Made by a program: the position numbers and the translations under genes
Shown: in pieces, positions 58,020-64,000 of the stretch
Layout of the letters: every line of letters begins with the position of its first letter
How positions within the stretch are numbered: position 1 is the stretch's first letter
From: Bacteroidota bacterium
GTDB taxonomy: Bacteria > Bacteroidota > Bacteroidia > Flavobacteriales > Weeksellaceae
Direction of reading: 5' to 3'
Length of the DNA stretch: 64,000 nucleotides
NCBI GenBank assembly: GCA_023460855.1
Contig: JAEWOS010000014.1
Span: 32,706 to 96,705, forward strand
Notes under the pieces: model-generated
Told to the model about the DNA's origin: nothing
What the model saw: the letters and a program-made list of their open reading frames with translations, nothing else
Database searches by the model: none

Positions 58020-59036
58020 CTATTTCTTGATTAAACGTGCAACCTTTGTTTGAGTACCGTCTTTTATTTTTACCATATAAGTTCCGGACGCAAGTTCTGA
58101 AACATTGTAATTTTCTGCGACAGGCATTCTTTTCACGATTTTTCCTGACATATCGTAAATTTCGATGACAGTTGCTTTGCTTTGACTTTCTTTTGGAAGA
58201 CTGATGCTGAAGGTGTCTTTTGCAGGATTCGGATAGATCACCACTCTGTTATCAAGCTGAACGGTTTCGTTAGTTCCCAGAACCGCGTAATTGATAATGA
58301 ACGGCATAGCTACCGGAACATCCGGTGCTGTAGTAGGATTTCCTCCATCAACAATATCAGTCCAGCTATTGGAGACTGCGTTGAATTGCTTCGCATTGAA
58401 TCCGGGCATAGTTCGCGCTCCCGGAACTGTTACAAGAGGCAGAAATCCGCCACTTGCTACCACAACATTCTGCAACTGATAGGACAGCCAGTAAGTTCCG
58501 GCAGTTAAAGTGACAGGAGCGGCGCCAATCACTTTCCAAATTTTACGGTTTGTTGCGGGAGCACCTGTAGTAGCTGTTGGAACAACTGTATTGCCGACCC
58601 GGTACATCATGCCGTCAACGGAAGAAGTCATCCGGTTTGTTGAATCATCACCGAAAACACTGGTGGCACCCACAGACGGATCGCCACTGTAGATTATCAT
58701 TCTTATCGTATTAAACGGCGACGTAGTTCCTGTATAACCGGTTTGATAAGCAAAAACTTCCACGCTGGAAATCTGCCATGTTTCTCCTACGGGAATTGTA
58801 AAGTCATCGGCTACAAAAAAACTTCCGGTTGCACTGGTGTACGTGCCGCCACTTCCGAGTGTTGTATTGGTTTCTGTGGTATTTCCGGTATCGTTCTGTA
58901 ATTCAGACCAGGTATAACCTGTAGGTGCAGCACTCCCGTTTCCGGCGGTTGCTCCGGTGCTTAAAGGACCGTTTGTGTACTGTGAAAATGCCAGTGCAGG
59001 CAGGAAAGCGAGCAAGGAAAGTAATTTTGTTTTCAT
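58020..59036 (-). CDS. T9SS type A sorting domain-containing secreted protein
   Basis: A 338-residue exported protein. Signal peptide MKTKLLSLLAFLPALAFS; the middle is a Thr/Gly/Ser-rich beta-sandwich with GSFFVADDFTIPVGETWQIS and IRMIIYSGDPSVGATSVFGD, reminiscent of adhesin or PKD-like surface domains. The C-terminal 75 residues are a T9SS type A sorting domain (VVIYPNPAKDTFSISLP, IEIYDMSGKIVKR, LASGTYMVKIKDG, ending LIKK). It is expected on the cell surface or released. Confidence 0.88.
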   Translation of the reverse strand: MKTKLLSLLAFLPALAFSQYTNGPLSTGATAGNGSAAPTGYTWSELQNDTGNTTETNTTLGSGGTYTSATGSFFVADDFTIPVGETWQISSVEVFAYQTGYTGTTSPFNTIRMIIYSGDPSVGATSVFGDDSTNRMTSSVDGMMYRVGNTVVPTATTGAPATNRKIWKVIGAAPVTLTAGTYWLSYQLQNVVVASGGFLPLVTVPGARTMPGFNAKQFNAVSNSWTDIVDGGNPTTAPDVPVAMPFIINYAVLGTNETVQLDNRVVIYPNPAKDTFSISLPKESQSKATVIEIYDMSGKIVKRMPVAENYNVSELASGTYMVKIKDGTQTKVARLIKK

Positions 59037-59151
59037 AACGTTATTTTTAATTTCAGAGTAAAAGTAGAAAATTTATGAATATCAAATACTTTTTCCTAAA
59101 AAAATTAAAAATAATGCGATAAAAACCGCTAAAGGTCTTCGAATACCGTAA

Positions 59152-60168
59152 TCAGATTCGGTTTTTTGCCAGGATTGGAATCGACATAAAGCCGAGCACC
59201 GCCATAATTACCAGTTGCATCGTGTGCGAAATAAATGCATAGGCGAGACCGACTTCGCTTCCTTCTTCAAAAGATTTTCCCATCGAAAGAAAAAGTGCAC
59301 CGATGCCAATTTTTAATGCAAAGTGAAAAGCACCGATTCCTCCTGAAGCAGGAATCATCATCCCCAGTGTTCCGACAACGACGATGAAAAATCCGTCCGC
59401 AAAACTAAAATCTGCGGTTTCAGGAAGTGCAAAACAAACGAGATACGCGGCAAAATAATAGCACACCCAGATCGCAAATGAATAAAAAAGAAATTTCAAC
59501 GGCTGCTTCAGTTTGAAAATGGACATGATACCTTCCAGTAAACCATCTGCAATTTTATATACTTTGCCGAATAACGGGACTGGTTCCAGTTTCTTACGAA
59601 GTGCAAAAAAAGCAACCGCCGCAATGAGTCCGGCCGCGGCGATAATCCATAGCCAGCTCACAGAACTCTCACCGTCTGATTCCTGATTGGTTGCATGTTT
59701 GTAGAAAGCTGCAATCGCATCAAATTTAAAGATCAAGGTCAGGCCCAAAAATCCCAGCATGCAGATTAAATCCACCACTCTTTCCAGGATGATTGTGCCA
59801 AAAGATTTGTCCACCGGAACTTTTTCTACACCGTATAATGCTGTAGCTCTTGCCACTTCACCGCTCCTCGGAATCGTAAGATTCATCAGGTACCCAAAAG
59901 CGATACTCCAGAACGAATTGGTGTTAGAGATTTTGTAGCCCATCGGTTCAAACAGCAGATTCCAGCGAACGGCCCGGAACCAGTATGCAAGAATGCCAAA
60001 AGCTGCCGCTGCTGCAACCCACAGGTAATTCGCTTTCGCGAAGTAGCCTTTAATCTCCGAGAAGTTCAGGCCGCGGAACGCCAGCCACATAAAAAAAACA
60101 GCCACTGTAATAGATATTACAATGGTGAGAAGGGTTTTTACGGCGTTATTCTTTTTCGGTTTTTCCAA
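59152..60168 (-). CDS. YbhN-like lysylphosphatidylglycerol-synthase-type flippase domain protein
   Basis: A 338-residue membrane protein with about eight hydrophobic helices. Family landmarks are YWFRAVRWNLLFEPMGYKIS, LMNLTIPRSGEVARATALYG, ILERVVDLICMLGF and MMIPASGGIGAFHF, which place it in the UPF0104/AglD/YbhN group. These proteins are thought to be lipid flippase-like. The start is TTG at 60168, four bases after the panD stop, so it is likely cotranscribed with panD. Confidence 0.85.
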   Translation of the reverse strand: MEKPKKNNAVKTLLTIVISITVAVFFMWLAFRGLNFSEIKGYFAKANYLWVAAAAAFGILAYWFRAVRWNLLFEPMGYKISNTNSFWSIAFGYLMNLTIPRSGEVARATALYGVEKVPVDKSFGTIILERVVDLICMLGFLGLTLIFKFDAIAAFYKHATNQESDGESSVSWLWIIAAAGLIAAVAFFALRKKLEPVPLFGKVYKIADGLLEGIMSIFKLKQPLKFLFYSFAIWVCYYFAAYLVCFALPETADFSFADGFFIVVVGTLGMMIPASGGIGAFHFALKIGIGALFLSMGKSFEEGSEVGLAYAFISHTMQLVIMAVLGFMSIPILAKNRI

Positions 60169-60172
60169 TTTT

Positions 60173-60523
60173 TCAGGTTAGCAGGTTGGTTTTTTCGTCC
60201 GGGAAGATAATTTTGGGCTGAAATTCTTTGGCTTCTTCATAATTCACCATTGCATAGGAAATGATGATGATGATGTCGCCTTTCTGCACTTTTCTGGCAG
60301 CAGGTCCGTTCAGACAGATTTCTCCGGATTTTCTCTTTCCTTTGATGGCATAGGTGTCGAAACGTTCGCCGTTGTTTACATTCACGATATATACGCGTTC
60401 TCCTACAACAATTCCGGAAGCGTCCAACAGATCTTCATCAATTGTAATACTTCCTATATAATTCAAATCCGAGGACGTTACGCGAACCCGGTGAATTTTA
60501 GACTTGAACACTTCAATTAGCAT
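60173..60523 (-). CDS. panD: aspartate 1-decarboxylase
   Basis: Makes beta-alanine from aspartate for pantothenate and coenzyme A. The 116-residue proenzyme cuts itself between G24 and S25 (YIGSITI), turning S25 into the pyruvoyl cofactor. The downstream ICLNGPAARKVQKGDIIIII segment contains the N and A residues lining the site. A promoter box sits four bases before the ATG, which predicts a leaderless mRNA. Confidence 0.97.
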   Translation of the reverse strand: MLIEVFKSKIHRVRVTSSDLNYIGSITIDEDLLDASGIVVGERVYIVNVNNGERFDTYAIKGKRKSGEICLNGPAARKVQKGDIIIIISYAMVNYEEAKEFQPKIIFPDEKTNLLT

Positions 60524-60527
60524 GCGG

Positions 60528-60535
60528 CAAATTTA
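60528..60535 (-). promoter_or_regulatory. -7 promoter element four bases before the panD ATG
   Basis: On the minus strand TAAATTTG, an exact TAnnTTTG, then CCGC and ATG at 60523. Confidence 0.5.
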
Positions 60536-60735
60536 TTAATAATAATTGGAAAGTCTATACAACGCAAAGAAGCGTTCTGTCGTGCTTTACTTCATTCATT
60601 ATCAGGTGTAAAATCTATAACGGGAGAGGCTTTCTTTTACCTAATATTCAATAAACATAAATTATGACTTTGCAGGTTAATAAAATTTAGGAATTCGCAA
60701 TTTAATTTTATAATTAAACAATTATTTGATTTTTG

Positions 60736-60787
60736 TGTGGCAGCAACGTTTTGCAGCGAATACTACCTGCCACAAAGTCGGTTTTTT
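60736..60787 (+). other. hairpin with T-run upstream of HU
   Basis: An 8-bp perfect stem (TGTGGCAG, CTGCCACA) with a 23-base loop, followed seven bases later by six T. Possible terminator of an unseen short RNA, or a regulatory structure. Confidence 0.4.
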
Positions 60788-60864
60788 CGTCTCATTTTAA
60801 GATAAGAAATTTATAGCAGTATTGCATTTTTTAGTAAAATTTTCCTATTATTTCATGCGAAGCC

Positions 60865-60894
60865 TTGCACATAATGAATATTGTATTATATTTG
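60865..60894 (+). promoter_or_regulatory. HU gene promoter
   Basis: TTG at 60865-60867, a 19-base spacer and TATATTTG at 60887-60894, an exact -7. The predicted leader is about 40 bases. Confidence 0.7.
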
Positions 60895-60939
60895 CTTCTG
60901 AACAAGTACAACTACTAACTTTATTTTAATCTAAAAATT

Positions 60940-61230
60940 ATGAACAAGTCTGAATTAATCGATGCAATGGCACAGGATGCCGGTATTACTAAAGTTGCTG
61001 CTAAAGCTGCTTTGGAAAGCTTCATGAATGCGGTAACTACTACCCTGAAGCAAAAAGACGGAAAAGTATCCCTTGTTGGTTTCGGTACTTTCTCTGTTTC
61101 TGAAAGAGCTGCAAGACAGGGAATTAACCCTGCAACTAAGAAGCCGATCAAAATTGCTGCTAAGAAAGTTGCTAAATTCAAAGCCGGTGCAGAACTAGCA
61201 AACGCTGTTGCAGGTGCTAAGAAAAAGTAA
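60940..61230 (+). CDS. HU family DNA-binding protein
   Basis: A 96-residue nucleoid protein of the HU/IHF family that bends and compacts DNA as a dimer. The N-terminal helices MNKSELIDAMAQDAGITKVA, the core LVGFGTFSVSERAARQGINP and the DNA-arm GINPATKKPIKIAAKKVAKF are standard, and the end is Ala/Lys-rich. It has a strong promoter and terminator, fitting high expression. Confidence 0.96.
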   Translation: MNKSELIDAMAQDAGITKVAAKAALESFMNAVTTTLKQKDGKVSLVGFGTFSVSERAARQGINPATKKPIKIAAKKVAKFKAGAELANAVAGAKKK

Positions 61231-61253
61231 TCTGATCAGATGTTGAAGAACAG

Positions 61254-61279
61254 ACCTCGCCTTTCGGTGAGGTTTTTTT
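61254..61279 (+). terminator. rho-independent terminator after HU
   Basis: An 8-bp stem (ACCTCGCC with GGTGAGGT, one G-T pair) around a TTTC loop, then seven T. Its T-run touches the end of pdxH on the other strand. Confidence 0.9.
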
Positions 61280-61922
61280 ATGGAGCAAGGCGAGAAATTT
61301 TCCAGTCGTAATCCTCCTGTAAAACATACAGAATTCTGTCGTGAAGGCGGTTCGGCCGTCCCTGCCAGAATTCAATCTCATAAGGTCTTGCGATGTAGCC
61401 TCCCCAGTTTTCCGGTCTGGGAACTTCTTTGTTTTCAAATTCTTTTTCCAGCTTAGCTAGCTTTTCTTCCAGGAAATCTCTGTCCGGGATTTCTGTGCTC
61501 TGAGGAGAAACCACTGCACCAAGCTGACTTCCTTTCGGCCGGGAAGCAAAATATCCGTCGCTGAGATTTTCGGGTATTCGCTGCAGTTCTGCTTTTATGA
61601 TGATCTGCCGTTCCAGTGGCGGCCAAAAAAAATGCAGGCAAGCGTAACCGGTAAGATCAATCGCCTTTCCTTTTCTGCTGTTGTAGTTGGTGTAAAATGT
61701 AAAACCTTCCCAGGTGTAGGATTTTAGAAGCACCATTCTAATTCTCGGGCAGCCATCCGGTTCAACCGTGGAAACCGCCATAGCGTTCGCTTCCGAAATT
61801 GCGGGATGTGCCTCCGCATCAAAAAACCAGTCGCGAAACTGTTCCAGCGGATTTTCTTTTACTTCGCTCTCCAGGAGTTCAGCCTGCTGATATATTTTTC
61901 GGTGGTCGTGAAGATTTTCCAT
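61278..61922 (-). CDS. pdxH: pyridoxamine 5'-phosphate oxidase
   Basis: FMN enzyme that oxidises pyridoxamine or pyridoxine 5'-phosphate to PLP. From ATG at 61922 it has 214 residues, the family norm. Signatures: ANAMAVSTVEPDGCPRIRMV, LLKSYTWEGFTFYTNYNSRK (FMN), and at the end the typical WQGRPNRLHDRILY. ATG at 61922 is chosen over the open frame to 61949. It is divergent from the YqgE gene. Confidence 0.96.
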   Translation of the reverse strand: MENLHDHRKIYQQAELLESEVKENPLEQFRDWFFDAEAHPAISEANAMAVSTVEPDGCPRIRMVLLKSYTWEGFTFYTNYNSRKGKAIDLTGYACLHFFWPPLERQIIIKAELQRIPENLSDGYFASRPKGSQLGAVVSPQSTEIPDRDFLEEKLAKLEKEFENKEVPRPENWGGYIARPYEIEFWQGRPNRLHDRILYVLQEDYDWKISRLAP

Positions 61923-61933
61923 TTTTATTTTGC

Positions 61934-61941
61934 TATATTTG
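61934..61941 (+). promoter_or_regulatory. -7 promoter element of the YqgE gene
   Basis: TATATTTG, an exact TAnnTTTG, 26 bases before the ATG at 61968. Confidence 0.5.
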
Positions 61942-61967
61942 GTTTGCACAGCATATTTTCGAACAAA

Positions 61968-62516
61968 ATGAGCAATTCATACAAAGGTAAAATTTTAATA
62001 TCCACACCTGATGTTTCCGGAGATATTTTTTCCAGATCTGTCGTGCTGATGATCGATCATACGGAAAACGGAGCATTCGGTCTTATTCTTAATAAAAAGA
62101 ATGAAAGTTTATCGGTAAGCCTGTCTGAGATTTTCAAGGTGAAACTCAATGTTTACGAAGGCGGACCTGTGGAGAATGACAAAGTGTTTTTTATTGTGCG
62201 CGGTAAACCTGTGAATGATTTCCATCTGAATATCAATGATGAATTCTATCTTACCGAAGACAGTGAAACCGTGATTACAGAAGTTCTTTCGCAGCGGCTT
62301 TCCATCAGTGATATCAAGGTTTTTTCAGGTTATTCAGGCTGGGCAGCGCAGCAACTGGAAGAGGAAATTCAGAAACGGTACTGGAATGTGGTTGATATTT
62401 ACAATCTCGATTATACGCTTCCTAATGACCAGACTTTATGGAAAAGCATCATGCAGAATATGGGCGGTGAATTCCTGATCTGGGCAAACGCGCCTGCCGA
62501 TGTTTCGATGAACTGA
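61968..62516 (+). CDS. YqgE/AlgH family protein
   Basis: A 182-residue protein, the usual size. Family pattern: KGKILISTPDVSGDIFSRSV, LMIDHTENGAFGLILNKKNE, VYEGGPVENDKVFFIV, and VFSGYSGWAAQQLEEEIQKR near the middle. The family is widespread but has no firm function (AlgH was linked to alginate regulation in Pseudomonas). The frame is open upstream to 61806; the ATG at 61968 follows a promoter box and fits homologues. Confidence 0.93.
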   Translation: MSNSYKGKILISTPDVSGDIFSRSVVLMIDHTENGAFGLILNKKNESLSVSLSEIFKVKLNVYEGGPVENDKVFFIVRGKPVNDFHLNINDEFYLTEDSETVITEVLSQRLSISDIKVFSGYSGWAAQQLEEEIQKRYWNVVDIYNLDYTLPNDQTLWKSIMQNMGGEFLIWANAPADVSMN

Positions 62517-62592
62517 AATTTATGTTTTTTTTAACATAACGACCGATAATAATTAGTGCATTTCTTTGTTGTTAGAGTACACATTAATACTA

Positions 62593-62632
62593 AAACCCGA
62601 CAAAGGACTGCTCATCGTTGTTTGTCGGGTTT
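62593..62632. terminator. bidirectional hairpin terminator
   Basis: A perfect 12-bp stem (AAACCCGACAAA with TTTGTCGGGTTT) with a 16-base loop between convergent genes. T-runs are short, so strength is uncertain. Confidence 0.75.
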
Positions 62633-62657
62633 GTCAATTCTATAATCAGTTTGATTT

Positions 62658-63476
62658 TTAGTGAGTTACGTCTTCCTCCAGACTTTTTTTCCAGCCTGCT
62701 ACAAAACCGGTAAATTTCTCCGAGCCAAAACTTTTGTTACGGATTTTATTGACCGAAAAAATTCCCAGCCTATCGGAAATAAGGAGTATTTCATCAGCTT
62801 TCTGTGTTTCAAAAGGGATCAATTCCTCTTCAGAGATTTCTGCCAGGTGATTTTTATGAAGGTATGTCACAAAATTTTCCATCAACGGTGAAATATAAGC
62901 ACCTTCCGTCTGTTTTGGAATGCGGATTTTTTTTCCGGTGAGCAACAGAAGGTTTCCCGTACTGCATCTCGCAATCCGCTTGTCGGGATTCAGCAGAATC
63001 ACATCATCCAGATCATTTTCCTGCGCATAAATCTGGGAATAGGTGTTTTCTGCACAGTGGACCTGGATATTGCTGAGCAGGCCATTGTTCACAGAAATTT
63101 CTTTGATCACGTCAATTTCAACGTTTTTCTGAATTTCCAGCACATCATCCAACGGTAAAGAATCGATATAAAAATCAGTTTCCGATTTCTGCAGCTGCTT
63201 TTCATTATTCGTGCGAAAGGCCATAAATGTAATGATGCCATTGCTGAAACCTCTATTCAGAATTTCGTTATGAAGCAGGTTCTGAAAATATTCAAGCGTA
63301 TAAGAAAGCGGAATGTTCATCCGCATTTTCCGCATGCTGGCCATCAGGAAAAAATAGCATTCTTCAGCCATAATCAGCTTGCTGTTTCTTACAAAAAAAT
63401 AACATTTTACAGCGTCGCCATTCAGAAAAGCACGGTTTACAGGCTGGAAATTTTCTGTTTGAAAAGTTGGGTTCAA
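62658..63476 (-). CDS. class IV aminotransferase-like protein, probably inactive
   Basis: A 272-residue fold-type IV PLP-enzyme homologue starting at TTG 63476; no ATG is available upstream, and the first internal ATG is at residue 36. The scaffold NRAFLNGDAV, DDVILLNPDKRIARCSTGNL and the C-terminal half match branched-chain or aminodeoxychorismate-type enzymes. The PLP lysine is missing: where relatives have a Lys near MLKTTNYL, this protein reads LLSNIQVHC. The EDHYFRLMASMR motif of flavobacterial relatives has become EECYFFLMASMR. A non-enzymatic role is likely. Confidence 0.75.
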   Translation of the reverse strand: MNPTFQTENFQPVNRAFLNGDAVKCYFFVRNSKLIMAEECYFFLMASMRKMRMNIPLSYTLEYFQNLLHNEILNRGFSNGIITFMAFRTNNEKQLQKSETDFYIDSLPLDDVLEIQKNVEIDVIKEISVNNGLLSNIQVHCAENTYSQIYAQENDLDDVILLNPDKRIARCSTGNLLLLTGKKIRIPKQTEGAYISPLMENFVTYLHKNHLAEISEEELIPFETQKADEILLISDRLGIFSVNKIRNKSFGSEKFTGFVAGWKKSLEEDVTH

Positions 63477-63553
63477 AATATATTTATTTGATAAAAAAAT
63501 AATGAACGATTACTCGTCCATCAGTTCATTCTTGCAAAAAAAAAGGTCAAAAA

Positions 63554-63940
63554 TTACGCTGCGCCCAGTTTAATCTGGAGATTTTCGATCAGGTTTTCCC
63601 AGTACAGGCGGTTTTCTTCTTCGTCTTCCGGATAGCAGAAATCGGTAATATTCAGCGCAAGATCTTCGGTAATTTCATCGATAACGATGGTCATTTCAAA
63701 AAAGTTTTTCGTTCCTTCGTCCTCTTCCCAGCGAAAACGTACGAAGCTTTCCGGTTTATAGCGGATCAGTGTGGCTTTTTCGGCAGGTCCGCCGTTCCAG
63801 CTGAAATAAAAATCATCTCCTTTTTCCGTTACTTCATCGGCAAACCACTCCGAAAGTCCTTCCGCAGTAGCCATGTATTCGTACAAAATTTCAGATAGGC
63901 AGTGCATCGGAAATTCATAATGCACTTTTTCCTTCGCCAT
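63554..63940 (-). CDS. START-like domain-containing protein
   Basis: A 128-residue protein from ATG at 63940, conserved in Bacteroidota. A Bet v 1/AHA1-like pattern is visible: EFPMHCLSEILYEYMATAEG, LSEWFADEVTEKGDDFYFSW and RFRWEEDEGTKNFFEMTIVI. It is strongly acidic (many D and E). Such small domains bind hydrophobic ligands or partner proteins, but the role here is unknown. A GTG three codons upstream is also in frame. Confidence 0.85.
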   Translation of the reverse strand: MAKEKVHYEFPMHCLSEILYEYMATAEGLSEWFADEVTEKGDDFYFSWNGGPAEKATLIRYKPESFVRFRWEEDEGTKNFFEMTIVIDEITEDLALNITDFCYPEDEEENRLYWENLIENLQIKLGAA

Positions 63941-64000
63941 AGTTCTCACTTTTTAATATTTGCGCAATATATAAATTAATTTCTGAAATCAAACACAGCG

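Larger units (their letters stand above)
60524..60939. other. 416-bp intergenic region between panD and HU
   Basis: This divergent gap holds the panD promoter at its left, a TGTGGCAG/CTGCCACA hairpin at 60736-60774 followed by a T-run at 60782-60787, and the HU promoter at 60865-60894. No ORF in it is convincing. The hairpin could end a short plus-strand RNA or be a regulatory leader; this is not established. Confidence 0.6.

Noticed and set aside
1..64000. tRNA, rRNA, insertion sequences or prophage genes
   Set aside because: No cloverleaf-like sequence with a CCA-type end, no rRNA segment, and no transposase, integrase or phage structural motif was seen on reading both strands.

Overview
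The window reads as chromosomal DNA of a Bacteroidota bacterium of the Flavobacteriia, most likely the Chryseobacterium/Kaistella group (Weeksellaceae). The reasons are T9SS type A C-terminal sorting domains, the promoter style (a -7 box TAnnTTTG, sometimes with a TTTG or TTG about 20 bases upstream), the near absence of Shine-Dalgarno sites, families such as DUF2851, DUF465 and the START-like domain protein, and AT-rich codon use. There are no rRNA or tRNA genes, no transposase, no prophage and no CRISPR array. The genus is an inference; the phylum and class are well supported.

Layout. 1-10.6 kb: a GNAT-like gene cut by the window edge, a small membrane protein, folE, cysS, a T9SS cargo protein, a large CBM20-containing 4-alpha-glucanotransferase, a Tyr/Asn-rich secreted protein, a glycosyltransferase, a Spy-like protein and ferritin. 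10.6-26.3 kb: a UvrD/RecB-type helicase-nuclease, two tandem carboxypeptidase-regulatory-domain paralogues, a SIMPL protein, PspC-like and DUF2851 genes, a PAP2 phosphatase, a DPP-IV-like S9 peptidase, aquaporin, DUF465, ferrochelatase, a double-Nfu_N Nfu scaffold, a gamma carbonic anhydrase, a YihY protein and a lipoprotein. 26.3-32.6 kb: a PIF1-like helicase, mazG, a FUSC-like membrane protein, DUF779 and an AldB/ExaC-type aldehyde dehydrogenase flanked by two palindromic elements. 32.9-40.4 kb: a minus-strand drug-efflux operon (TetR, TolC, HlyD-type adaptor, two ATPases, two permeases) equivalent to E. coli cecR-ybhGFSR, with YbhF split into two genes and a four-helix-bundle (S23/IVS family) gene inserted. 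40.5-53.8 kb: a complete nuoABCDEFGHIJKLMN operon for respiratory complex I. 53.9-64 kb: a GreA-like protein, nitroreductase, SRPBCC protein, M3 peptidase, a second T9SS cargo protein, a YbhN-like flippase, panD, HU, pdxH, YqgE/AlgH, a degenerate class IV aminotransferase homologue and a START-like protein.

The most unusual structure is in the efflux operon. Its gene junctions are filled with degenerate 7-base tandem repeats (units like GTTGAAA and, inverted, TTTCAAC). The four-helix-bundle gene lies between perfect 20-bp inverted copies of this repeat (35185-35204 and 35582-35601), forming a 417-bp cassette with no transposase. A second junction (37334-37467) has the same inverted arrangement with no gene inside. 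I suggest these are occupied and empty versions of an undescribed repeat-bounded cassette.

Other points of note: five genes have a TAnnTTTG box exactly four bases before the ATG, which predicts leaderless mRNAs; three large palindromic intergenic elements, one inside the nuo operon; and an aminotransferase homologue that seems to lack its PLP lysine.
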